A stretch of DNA of 64,000 bases from CAYNVQ01 sp964400735 (GTDB lineage: Bacteria > Acidobacteriota > Aminicenantia > Aminicenantales > Aminicenantaceae): positions 1 through 64,000 of the forward strand of contig CAYNVQ010000012.1 in NCBI GenBank assembly GCA_964400735.1. The letters are read 5' to 3'. A program made the position numbers and the translations under genes. Shown in pieces: positions 54,642 through 61,760 of the stretch. The notes beneath the pieces are model-generated. The model was not told the DNA's origin. It did no database searches and was given only the letters and a program-made list of their open reading frames with translations. Each line of letters begins with the position of its first letter. Position 1 is the stretch's first letter.

Positions 54642-54725
54642 AGTGACAGGTTACTTAATTACAAAGTTTATCGAAATACTAATTTAGTAACCTGTCACCA
54701 AATCTGTATGTCACCAAATTTGAAT
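54642..54725 (+). repeat. Family A palindrome, copy (g), with diverged right-end duplication
   Basis: Core 54642-54699, loop CAAAGTTTATCGAAATAC. The left end reads AGTGAC instead of GGTGAC. On the right GTCACCAAATCTGTAT (54694-54709) is followed by GTCACCAAATTTGAAT (54710-54725), two mismatches apart. It lies between convergent gene ends. Confidence 0.9.
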
Positions 54726-54731
54726 TGGATA

Positions 54732-55616
54732 TTACTGGTATGGTTCGGGCGATGGCTCAGGCGATTTTTTCCTGATAAAATCGTAGTCGACGGCATCGAA
54801 TTTGCAGCTGTCGATACATTTCAGGCATCGGATGCATTCCGGGCTGTTGGGCCCCTCATAGACTTTGATGTCCACTGGGCAATCTCTTAGGCATTTGTTG
54901 CATAGGGTGCATTTATCGTCATCGACAACCAATCGGAAGAGGCTGACCTTGTTGAAGAGGGCGAATATTGCGCCAAGAGGGCAGGTGGTTCTACAGAAGG
55001 GGCGTTTGCTGAACACCATCCAGACCAGAAACAGCATCAGAATCGCCATTTTCCATGAGAACAAAAAACCAATCTGGCTGCGGATTCCTTCGTTTAGGGA
55101 AACGAGCGGAACTCCTGCCTCCAATGTTCCGGCCGGACAGATCCACTTGCAGAACCATGTCTGGCCAAACCCGAACTGGTCCATGATCAGAAGCGGCAGA
55201 AGCAGGACAAAAACGACTAGGATGACATATTTCATATAGGTCAGGAACTTGGGGATGCGGAATTTCCTGGTTTTTATTTTGTACATCAGCTCCTGCAAGT
55301 AGCCGAAAGGACACAGCCACCCACAGGGAAGGCGGCCCACCAAACTTCCCACTGCTCCTAAAAAACCCAATACATACAATCCGAATTGGTAGTTGGCGAT
55401 AGAAAAATTGAATCGTGTGGAAGCCATGAAATTTTGAAGCGACCCTATCGGGCAGGCACCCATGGCGGAAGGACACGAATAGCAGTTGAGCACAGGAACG
55501 CAGGTGCCTTTTAGACTTCCTTGATAGATTTCTCCCTTCAGCCAGGAAGGGATGTAAGCGTTGATGGCCAGAAAGGAAAAGAATTGAAACCAGCGCCGTT
55601 TTTTGATCAATCCCAT
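54732..55616 (-). CDS. Membrane polyferredoxin (NapH/CcoG/RdxA-like)
   Basis: A 294-residue membrane protein with several transmembrane helices and multiple Fe-S motifs: CGWLCPFG, CKWICPAG and CRTTCPLG on loops, then two cytoplasmic [4Fe-4S] motifs CTLCNKCLRDCP and CIRCLKCIDSC. This is the 4Fe-4S_5 plus ferredoxin layout of NapH/NosR-type electron carriers. Together with the upstream CxxC protein and TlpA-like gene it probably moves electrons across the membrane to reduce extracytoplasmic disulfides. Confidence 0.87.
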   Translation of the reverse strand: MGLIKKRRWFQFFSFLAINAYIPSWLKGEIYQGSLKGTCVPVLNCYSCPSAMGACPIGSLQNFMASTRFNFSIANYQFGLYVLGFLGAVGSLVGRLPCGWLCPFGYLQELMYKIKTRKFRIPKFLTYMKYVILVVFVLLLPLLIMDQFGFGQTWFCKWICPAGTLEAGVPLVSLNEGIRSQIGFLFSWKMAILMLFLVWMVFSKRPFCRTTCPLGAIFALFNKVSLFRLVVDDDKCTLCNKCLRDCPVDIKVYEGPNSPECIRCLKCIDSCKFDAVDYDFIRKKSPEPSPEPYQ

Positions 55617-55643
55617 GGATCAACCTCTAAAGGAAAGTTTCGA

Positions 55644-55673
55644 CATCATCATCATCATCATCATCATCATCAT
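55644..55673. repeat. (CAT)10 microsatellite
   Basis: Ten perfect CAT units are followed by degenerate ATT/ATC units to about 55710. On the minus (coding) strand this is (ATG)10, in frame with the polyferredoxin ATG but closed by a TGA just before it. The tract fills the spacer between the 44-residue gene and the polyferredoxin gene and may vary in length. Confidence 0.9.
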
Positions 55674-55708
55674 TATTATCATTATCATTATCACAACAAC
55701 CACCACCA

Positions 55709-55843
55709 TCATCCGATTCCTATACAGCTCAGGCAAATCGTGATAGCCTGCTCGAGAGTCCTGCCGTATTCACCGACAGTAAGGCCCACCACCATCAGAA
55801 TCAGAAAAAAGGCGAGCAAAAAAAGAAATTTTTTTCGTTTCAT
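55709..55843 (-). CDS. 44-residue CxxC membrane protein (CD1871A-like)
   Basis: A very small protein: one transmembrane helix (about 6-24) and the C-terminal motif ICLSCIGIG. Its ATG at 55843 overlaps the stop of the TlpA-like gene (ATGA), and the product ends at a TGA at 55709. Short CXXC proteins of this shape are known next to membrane polyferredoxins and thioredoxin-like proteins. The CxxC could pass electrons from the polyferredoxin to the TlpA-like protein. Length, motif and context agree; the family name is from memory. Confidence 0.8.
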   Translation of the reverse strand: MKRKKFLFLLAFFLILMVVGLTVGEYGRTLEQAITICLSCIGIG

Positions 55844-56463
55844 CGGGATTTCTCCGCAGTCAAATTTCCTATGATAATCTCGATGTCCTCTATGTCTTTC
55901 TCTTTAAAACCTGTATGGACATGCTGGATGGTTCCCCTAGAGTTGATGAGATAGACCACAGGAATGGCCTGGACTTTGTATCGGGATTTCATGTCTCTGG
56001 TTGTTCGGATCAGATCGTCTTCTCCTTGGGATGGATCGGCCAGCATGGGATAAGTATATTCCAAATTTTTATAGAAAGGCTTGACTACTTGACTGCCTTT
56101 GGTGTCGATGGAGATCCCGAGCAGAATGAGGCCTCCCTCCTCCTGGTTTTCATCGGGTTTGTATTTGTCGTAAAGCTGCTGCATGTGGGGCATGGCGGCC
56201 CGGCAAGGGACACACCAGGTAGCCCAGAAATCGAGGAGGACCGCATCGGGATGGAGGACTTTTTTCGTGATGTTGCCGTCGATCGTCGATTCTATGGTCA
56301 CGGACAATTTCCCTTGGTCGAGTTGGACGGTGAAAATTTCGTCCTCGATGGAAATGAGCGAGAAGGGAAGGAGTTTGTCTCCTTTTTGAAGAACGCCCCA
56401 GCTCGGAGCAATAATTAAGATAAGAAGAAACGAGATAGTCATGAGCTTCATGAGATATTTCAT
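55840..56463 (-). CDS. TlpA-like extracytoplasmic thioredoxin
   Basis: A 207-residue protein with a signal peptide or anchor (about 1-22; the start could also be M5). A redoxin/TlpA domain follows with FWATWCVPC (C84, C87) and the cis-proline motif AIPVVYLIN. First gene of the three-gene redox set TlpA-CxxC protein-polyferredoxin. The insert DENQEEGGL between strands is typical of TlpA. Confidence 0.88.
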   Translation of the reverse strand: MKYLMKLMTISFLLILIIAPSWGVLQKGDKLLPFSLISIEDEIFTVQLDQGKLSVTIESTIDGNITKKVLHPDAVLLDFWATWCVPCRAAMPHMQQLYDKYKPDENQEEGGLILLGISIDTKGSQVVKPFYKNLEYTYPMLADPSQGEDDLIRTTRDMKSRYKVQAIPVVYLINSRGTIQHVHTGFKEKDIEDIEIIIGNLTAEKSR

Positions 56464-56534
56464 CTTTTTTCCTTCAGTCCAAAATCATAACCATTAATGC
56501 AAGTTTTCTAATTCTTGTCAAGCGACTCTTTTTT

Positions 56535-56592
56535 GGTGACAGGTTACTAAATTAGTATTTCGATAGGTTTTGTAATCAAGTAACCTGTCACC
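56535..56592 (-). repeat. Family A palindrome, copy (h), upstream of the RAYT gene
   Basis: Complete 58-nt core in reverse orientation (loop GTATTTCGATAGGTTTTG), flanked by TTTTT and AAAAA. No end duplication. It lies 159 nt upstream of the transposase start. Confidence 0.92.
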
Positions 56593-56751
56593 AAAAATAG
56601 GAAGAAAAGAAAAAATGAGAAAATTTAGATTAGTCTGCCGTCCTTGATAGTGAGTTAACAGAAGAGAGAGAGGAAAAAGAGAGTAGTTCAAAATATTACC
56701 GTTCAGTTTAAGTTCCCTCTTACGTTTGAGAAGCCACAAGGTTAAAATAAG

Positions 56752-57411
56752 ATGGCTCGATTTCCAAGAATTGTCATTCCCGGCTGCCCCCATCATATAA
56801 TTAACCGAGGTAATCGGCGTCAGAGAGTATTTTTTTCAGATGAAGACAGAAGATTTTTCCTTGATTTGATAAAAAATGAAGCCGATAAGGTTGGAATAGA
56901 CATCTGGGCTTACTGCTTGATGGATAACCATGTTCATCTAGTCGCTGTCCCGGAAACAACAGTTGCTTTGGCAAAAGGGGTTGGTTCAGCACAAAGAAAG
57001 CACGCACTTAGGGTAAATTCGCGAAACGAATGGAAAGGTCACTTATGGCAGGAGAGATTCGAATCGTGTCCATTGGGAGAAAGTCATCTTTTTATGGCTG
57101 TTAGGTATATTGAACAAAATCCCAAAAGAGCTAATATTGTTAAAAGAGCAGTTGAATATCGTTGGTCAAGTGCTAGGTCCCATGTTTATGGAGAAAAAGA
57201 TGAGCTTCTTTCGGAAAATCCTTTCGTATCTGGAATTGGTGACTGGACTTCCTATTTAGAGATGGAGACGGATGATTTAAGCAAAAAATTGTTGAGAACG
57301 CATACCAAAACTGGAAGGCCTCTTGGTGATGAAAAATTTATCGATGAAATTGAAAAGCTAACTGGGAGAAATTTAAAAAGGAAAAAAACGGGGCCTAAAA
57401 AACAAGGATAA
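56752..57411 (+). CDS. REP-associated tyrosine transposase (RAYT, Y1_Tnp)
   Basis: A 219-residue single-domain HUH transposase of the IS200/IS605-like TnpA_REP group. The HUH motif is H60-V-H62 in MDNHVHLV; the catalytic tyrosine is Y119 in YIEQNPKRA. N-terminal PGCPHHIINRGN and C-terminal EYRWSSARSH are typical of RAYTs. It has no IS ends of its own but is bracketed by two family A palindromes (56535-56592 and 57450-57507), the usual REP-RAYT arrangement. The gene is visibly more A/T-rich than its neighbours, suggesting transfer. It presumably cuts and joins single-stranded family A hairpins. Confidence 0.95.
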   Translation: MARFPRIVIPGCPHHIINRGNRRQRVFFSDEDRRFFLDLIKNEADKVGIDIWAYCLMDNHVHLVAVPETTVALAKGVGSAQRKHALRVNSRNEWKGHLWQERFESCPLGESHLFMAVRYIEQNPKRANIVKRAVEYRWSSARSHVYGEKDELLSENPFVSGIGDWTSYLEMETDDLSKKLLRTHTKTGRPLGDEKFIDEIEKLTGRNLKRKKTGPKKQG

Positions 57412-57429
57412 GATGAATTGATAAGTAAA

Positions 57430-57529
57430 ATGAAATGGTGACATGAAATGGTGACAGGTTACTAAATTACAAAGTTTATCGAAATACTAATTTAGTAACC
57501 TGTCACCAAATTATTGTCACCAAATTATT
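57430..57529 (+). repeat. Family A palindrome, copy (i), downstream of the RAYT gene
   Basis: Core 57450-57507, loop CAAAGTTTATCGAAATAC. Left: ATGAAATGGTGAC repeated twice (57430-57442, 57443-57455). Right: GTCACCAAATTATT repeated twice (57502-57515, 57516-57529). It begins 18 nt after the transposase stop. Confidence 0.94.
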
Positions 57530-57602
57530 GCTTAATGGGGAGAAATTTGGGACAATAGCGGGTCCCCGGTGCGGGAAATCGACCTGAGAGAGGAGTGAAG
57601 AG

Positions 57603-59642
57603 GTGCGAACAATCATCAAGAACAAATTTTTTCTGGTCTCTATTTTATTGTTTACCTTGGGTGCCTGGGCTGTGCCGGCCGAGTTGACCTTTGACCGGTA
57701 CCACACTCCCGACCAGCTCAATGCGGCGCTTCAGGGTTTTGCCCGATCCAATCCCGCCTCAGCCAAGCTCCATGATTTGGCCCGCAGCGCTGGCGGAAAA
57801 AATATCCTGCTGATCGAGCTCGGCCCTGAAGCTGACAAAACTTTGAAAACCGTGCCGGCTGCACTCGTCGTGGCCAACATGGAAGGCACAGTGCCCCTGG
57901 CCAGCGAGGCCGCCCTCTATCTCGTCAAGCTCCTTTCAGAGAAATCCGATCTCTACAAGGACCTGACCTGGTATGTCCTTCCCTGCGGGAATCCCGATGC
58001 CGCTGCTCTTTACTTCGCCAAGCCGCTCCGCTCAGACTCCCGAAACGCCACTCCCGTCAACGACGATATGGACGACCAGACCGACGAGGACGGCGTCGAT
58101 GACCTGGACGGAAACGGAATCATCACCGCCATGCGCGTCAAAGATCCGGAGGGCGAGTGGATGCCCATCCCTGCCGAGCCCCGCCTGATGAAAAGGGCCG
58201 ACTGGTCCAAGGGCGAAAAGGGCATCTACAAGCTCTACACCGAGGGACTCGACAACGATGCCGACGGTTCTTACAACGAGGACGGCCCGGGCGGCGTCAA
58301 CATCGGCATCACTTTTCCCCATCTCTTCAAGTTCTTCTCACCCCCCAGCGGCCGCTGGTCGGGTGCCGAACCGAACACCTTCGCTCTCATCGAATTCGTC
58401 TCCGCCCACCGGGAGATCGGGATGACCTTTGTGTTCGGCAGCGCCAACTTTTGCCTGAATCCCCCACGGTCCGACCGCCGCAACGAGGCGGACCTGACCC
58501 GCCTTAAAATACCGGAACGCTTCGCCGGCTTTCTCGGCGCCGATCCAGATAAAACCTACACCATGGAAGAGGTCATCGAAATGGTCAAGCCAATCGTCCC
58601 GGCCGGCATGGAGGTCGACGAGTCGATGATCGCCTCCTTCCTCGGCCTGGGCGCCGTGACCAACCCCCTCCAGGACGACCTGAAATTCTACAAGGAGCTT
58701 TCCGACCAATATAAGGAATTCCTCAAGAAAAACAACATCGACATCGAGCGCCTGGACCCGGCCCCGGATAAAGATGGGTCATTCGAGCTGTGGGCCTACT
58801 ATCAACTCGGTCTTCCCTCCTTTGCCATGGATTTCTGGACACCCCCCAAAGTAAAGGAGGAAAAAAAGGAAGGAGAAGAAGAGGAACTCACTCCCGATAA
58901 ACTCGAAAAAATGACCGACGAGGAATTCGTCGCTCTCGGCGAAGAAAAGATCGGAGCATTCCTGAAGTCGGCCGGAGCCCCCGCCAACTTCAAACCCGCC
59001 ATGGTCATAGAGGCCGTCAAAAGCGGAAAAATGTCGACCAAAAAGATGGCCGAGATGCTGCGCAAGATGCCCCAGCCCAAGAGCGACGAAGGGGCCGACC
59101 CCGCCGAGAAGGCGCTGCTGGCCTTCAGCGACAAAGAACTGGGCGGGAAAGGATTTGTGGACTGGAAGCCCTTCGACCATCCCACTCTGGGCGAAGTCGA
59201 GATCGGTGGCGCCGTCCCTTATGCCGACAACACCCCGCCCGCCAGAATGATCGAAACCCTCCTCCAAGGCCAAGTTCCCTGGGTCTTCGAGCTCACCCAG
59301 AAAATGGCCCGTATCCGGATCGGCCGGACCGAAGTTAAATCCAGGGGGAGCGGCGTCTATCAAGTCAAGGCCTGGATCGAAAACTCCGGCTACCTCCCTT
59401 ATCCCACGGCAATGGGCAAACGAAACAAACGAAACCTTCCGGTCATTGTCACCCTTCAAGGGGACGGCTTCAAAGTAGTGGAGGGCAAAAAGAGGAGCAC
59501 CATCGAATCTATAGCCGGCAACGGAGCCGAGTCCGTGACCTGGATCCTTTATGCCGAAAAGCCCCTTACACTGACCGTCAGGGCCGAGACCGAAATGGCC
59601 AGGTCGGATGAAGCATCCGTCGAGTTGGGAGGTTCCAGATGA
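57603..59642 (+). CDS. M14-like protein lacking catalytic residues (pseudo-carboxypeptidase)
   Basis: A 679-residue exported protein (signal peptide 1-23, ending WAV-P) whose fold parallels the next gene. Aligning by eye, the HGNE zinc motif there is replaced by EGTV (E94, V97), the NRN substrate site by VNIGI, and the FHNSGG His by FVFGSAN. All metal ligands are lost, so it cannot be a zinc peptidase. It keeps Asp-rich loops (DDMDDQTDEDGVDDLDGNG, LDNDADGSYNEDG) that look calcium-binding. The GTG at 57603 has AGGAG upstream. It probably acts as binding partner or regulator of the active paralogue, with which it overlaps by ATGA. Confidence 0.8.
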   Translation: MRTIIKNKFFLVSILLFTLGAWAVPAELTFDRYHTPDQLNAALQGFARSNPASAKLHDLARSAGGKNILLIELGPEADKTLKTVPAALVVANMEGTVPLASEAALYLVKLLSEKSDLYKDLTWYVLPCGNPDAAALYFAKPLRSDSRNATPVNDDMDDQTDEDGVDDLDGNGIITAMRVKDPEGEWMPIPAEPRLMKRADWSKGEKGIYKLYTEGLDNDADGSYNEDGPGGVNIGITFPHLFKFFSPPSGRWSGAEPNTFALIEFVSAHREIGMTFVFGSANFCLNPPRSDRRNEADLTRLKIPERFAGFLGADPDKTYTMEEVIEMVKPIVPAGMEVDESMIASFLGLGAVTNPLQDDLKFYKELSDQYKEFLKKNNIDIERLDPAPDKDGSFELWAYYQLGLPSFAMDFWTPPKVKEEKKEGEEEELTPDKLEKMTDEEFVALGEEKIGAFLKSAGAPANFKPAMVIEAVKSGKMSTKKMAEMLRKMPQPKSDEGADPAEKALLAFSDKELGGKGFVDWKPFDHPTLGEVEIGGAVPYADNTPPARMIETLLQGQVPWVFELTQKMARIRIGRTEVKSRGSGVYQVKAWIENSGYLPYPTAMGKRNKRNLPVIVTLQGDGFKVVEGKKRSTIESIAGNGAESVTWILYAEKPLTLTVRAETEMARSDEASVELGGSR

Positions 59643-61633
59643 GAAAGAGGAGAGAAATGGAAGTGGTGAAAAAAATGGCAGAGGTAAAAGTGATAGATAG
59701 GATGAGCAATGTGATGAAAAGAATGAGCGAATCGCCAAAGAGAATCCAGAAAAAAAGGATGGGCTTTCTTGCGGATTCGACAGAGCCGACAGGTTCAAGA
59801 GGTCCAAGAGGTCTGACAGGCTCGAAAGGCCTAAAAGGTTCGATAGGAGCAGGTCTGCTTCTGATGGTTTTTGTGTTTGCATCGATGATCCCGCTGCCGG
59901 CTACTCTAGACGCCGCCCAGGAGGCCAAGATCGCCAAAATCTCCGTCCCCCTGCGTTTCGACCATTATTACACGCTGGAGATGGTCTACGAAGCGCTTCA
60001 AGCCCTGCACAAATCCTATCCGGAATTGACCACCCTGGAGGTGGCCGGAAAGAGCGATGAGGGAAGGCTGATCTATGCCATGACCCTCAATAATCCTAAG
60101 ACCGGAAAGGCCCTGGACAAACCGGCCGTCTATGTGGACGGAAACATCCACGGCAACGAAATACAGGGCGGAGAGATCGGCCTGTATCTCCTGGATTACC
60201 TCCTGGGCAACTACGGCAAGAACAAGGAGATCACCGAACTGGTGGACAAGAAGTGCTTCTATGTGGTCCCGGTGGTCAATCCTGACGGCCGCTACCACTT
60301 TTTTGCCGACGCCAACGACCCCAACTCCAACCGCTCCCTCCGCATCCCCACCGACGACGACAGGGATGGACTGGTAGACGAGGATTTTCCCGACGACCTG
60401 GACGGCGACGGCAACATCTGCACCATGCGCAAGCGCGATTCCTTCGGTCAGTTCAAAACCAACCCGGAGGACCCACGGCTGATGGTGAGGGTCAAGCCCG
60501 GTGAGAAAGGGGAGTGGACCCTCCTGGGTGATGAAGGAATCGACAACGACGGCGATGGCCGGGTCAATGAGGATGCCGAAGGCTATGTGGATCCCAACCG
60601 TAACTGGGGTTTCGACTGGGCTCCGCAATATGTCCAGGGGGGCGCTGGGGAATATCCCTTCTCGGGCGTGGGGATGAAAGCCTTGGCGGAGTGGCTCATC
60701 CAGCGGACCAATATATGTGTGGACTGGTCTTTCCACAATTCCGGCGGGATGAATTTGAGAGGCCCCAGCCGCAAAGGGTTGGGGGAGTATCCCCGGCAGG
60801 ATATTGCCGTCTATGACTACCTCGGCAAACAGTCGGAGAGGATTCTTCCCGGCTACAGGTATCTGGTCAGCTGGAAAGACCTGTACACCACCTATGGCGA
60901 CTCCTGTGAGTTCATGACCCAGATGATGGGTGCCTACGGTTATGTAGGAGAGGTTTTCATGTCGGAGTCCGAGACGTTCCGGGGGGTGAGCGAGCGCCAG
61001 CCCGGTGGGGCGGCCGGAGGGGACGAGGGAGGCATGATGTCCATGTTGATGGGCCGGATTACGGACCTGGAGCGCCTGAGGTTCAGCGACAACCTGACCA
61101 TGGGCGAGCTCTACAAACCGTGGGCGGCCTTCAAGCATCCGACATACGGCGATATCGAGATCGGCGGCTGGGTCAAGATGAGCTCGCGGCTGTCTGCGCC
61201 CTTTATGCTCAAGGACCTGGTCCACCGCAACGCCATGGCCGTGATCTTCACCGCCAGAAACACCCCGGAGGTCAGCCTTGAAGTAACAGAGGTGAAAAAA
61301 GTCGGCAAGGGGCTCTTCAGGGTGAGGACCCGGTTGTCGAACAAAAACGCCATCCCGACCATGAGCTACCAGGCCCAGCGGGTCAAGCTCTACCCCCAAG
61401 ACATGTTGACCGTCTCCGGTGCCAAGGCCAAGGTCGTGGCCGGTGGACGACTGACCGATCCCTACAGGGATGCCGTCGTCTACAAGGAACACCGGCCCGA
61501 ACTCCAGTTTTTGGTCGTTCCTGGGTTCGGTAAGGTCGAACACGAGTTTCTGATCGAGGGAGAAGGGACCGTCACGATCCGCTACTCCTCCCGCCACGCC
61601 GGCACCCTCGCCCATACCCTCCAACTCAAATAA
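59639..61633 (+). CDS. M14 zinc carboxypeptidase with long N-terminal extension
   Basis: A 664-residue metallopeptidase with complete M14 residues: H171 and E174 (HGNEIQGGE), R321/N322 (DPNRNWGF), H366 (WSFHNSGG). Two Asp-rich loops (DDDRDGLVDEDFPDDLDGDG; IDNDGDGRVNED) may bind calcium. The hydrophobic signal segment (about 71-88) is preceded by an unusually long 70-residue N-region that ends in a run of six Gly-X-Y triplets (52-69). The start is well supported by GGGAGG inside the upstream gene. The stop lies within a family A end duplication. Confidence 0.87.
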   Translation: MRKRREMEVVKKMAEVKVIDRMSNVMKRMSESPKRIQKKRMGFLADSTEPTGSRGPRGLTGSKGLKGSIGAGLLLMVFVFASMIPLPATLDAAQEAKIAKISVPLRFDHYYTLEMVYEALQALHKSYPELTTLEVAGKSDEGRLIYAMTLNNPKTGKALDKPAVYVDGNIHGNEIQGGEIGLYLLDYLLGNYGKNKEITELVDKKCFYVVPVVNPDGRYHFFADANDPNSNRSLRIPTDDDRDGLVDEDFPDDLDGDGNICTMRKRDSFGQFKTNPEDPRLMVRVKPGEKGEWTLLGDEGIDNDGDGRVNEDAEGYVDPNRNWGFDWAPQYVQGGAGEYPFSGVGMKALAEWLIQRTNICVDWSFHNSGGMNLRGPSRKGLGEYPRQDIAVYDYLGKQSERILPGYRYLVSWKDLYTTYGDSCEFMTQMMGAYGYVGEVFMSESETFRGVSERQPGGAAGGDEGGMMSMLMGRITDLERLRFSDNLTMGELYKPWAAFKHPTYGDIEIGGWVKMSSRLSAPFMLKDLVHRNAMAVIFTARNTPEVSLEVTEVKKVGKGLFRVRTRLSNKNAIPTMSYQAQRVKLYPQDMLTVSGAKAKVVAGGRLTDPYRDAVVYKEHRPELQFLVVPGFGKVEHEFLIEGEGTVTIRYSSRHAGTLAHTLQLK

Positions 61634-61706
61634 TGGTGACAAAATAATGGTGACAGGTTACTTAATTACAAAGTTTATCGAAATACTAATTTAGTAACCT
61701 GTCACC
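61627..61706 (+). repeat. Family A palindrome, copy (j), with left-end duplication
   Basis: Core 61649-61706, loop CAAAGTTTATCGAAATAC, identical to copies (g) and (i). Left: AAATAATGGTGAC occurs at 61628-61640 and 61642-61654; it includes the TAA stop of the M14 gene, which is thereby duplicated. Confidence 0.93.
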
Positions 61707-61722
61707 AATTGAGAGGTAGCGA

Positions 61723-61751
61723 TTGACATATAGGATGGATGTATTTATGAT
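61723..61751 (+). promoter_or_regulatory. Sigma-70-type promoter of the kinase gene, nearly leaderless
   Basis: Perfect TTGACA (61723-61728), 17-nt spacer, TATGAT (61746-61751). The predicted start at about 61758 lies 3 nt before the ATG at 61761, so the mRNA may be leaderless. The family A element ends 16 nt upstream of the -35 box. Confidence 0.65.
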
Positions 61752-61760
61752 GCAGTTGAA

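Noticed and set aside
55521..55874. His-rich frame (run of H) on the + strand
   Set aside because: It is the translation of the (CAT)10 microsatellite across real minus-strand genes.
59791..59850. Collagen-like domain in the M14 protein
   Set aside because: Only six triplets, encoded by a simple 9-bp repeat on the cytoplasmic side of the signal segment; better explained as repeat expansion.
58779..59882. 367-codon antisense frame opposite the pseudo-M14 gene
   Set aside because: Same reason; its composition is a reflection of the Lys/Glu-rich coding strand.
59906..61642. 578-codon open frame antisense to the M14 peptidase gene
   Set aside because: It mirrors a GC-rich gene with clear catalytic motifs, resembles no protein family and has no ribosome-binding site; long antisense frames are expected here.
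39321..61706. CRISPR array interpretation of the family A repeats
   Set aside because: Copies are kilobases apart, palindromic, in both orientations and without uniform spacers or cas genes.
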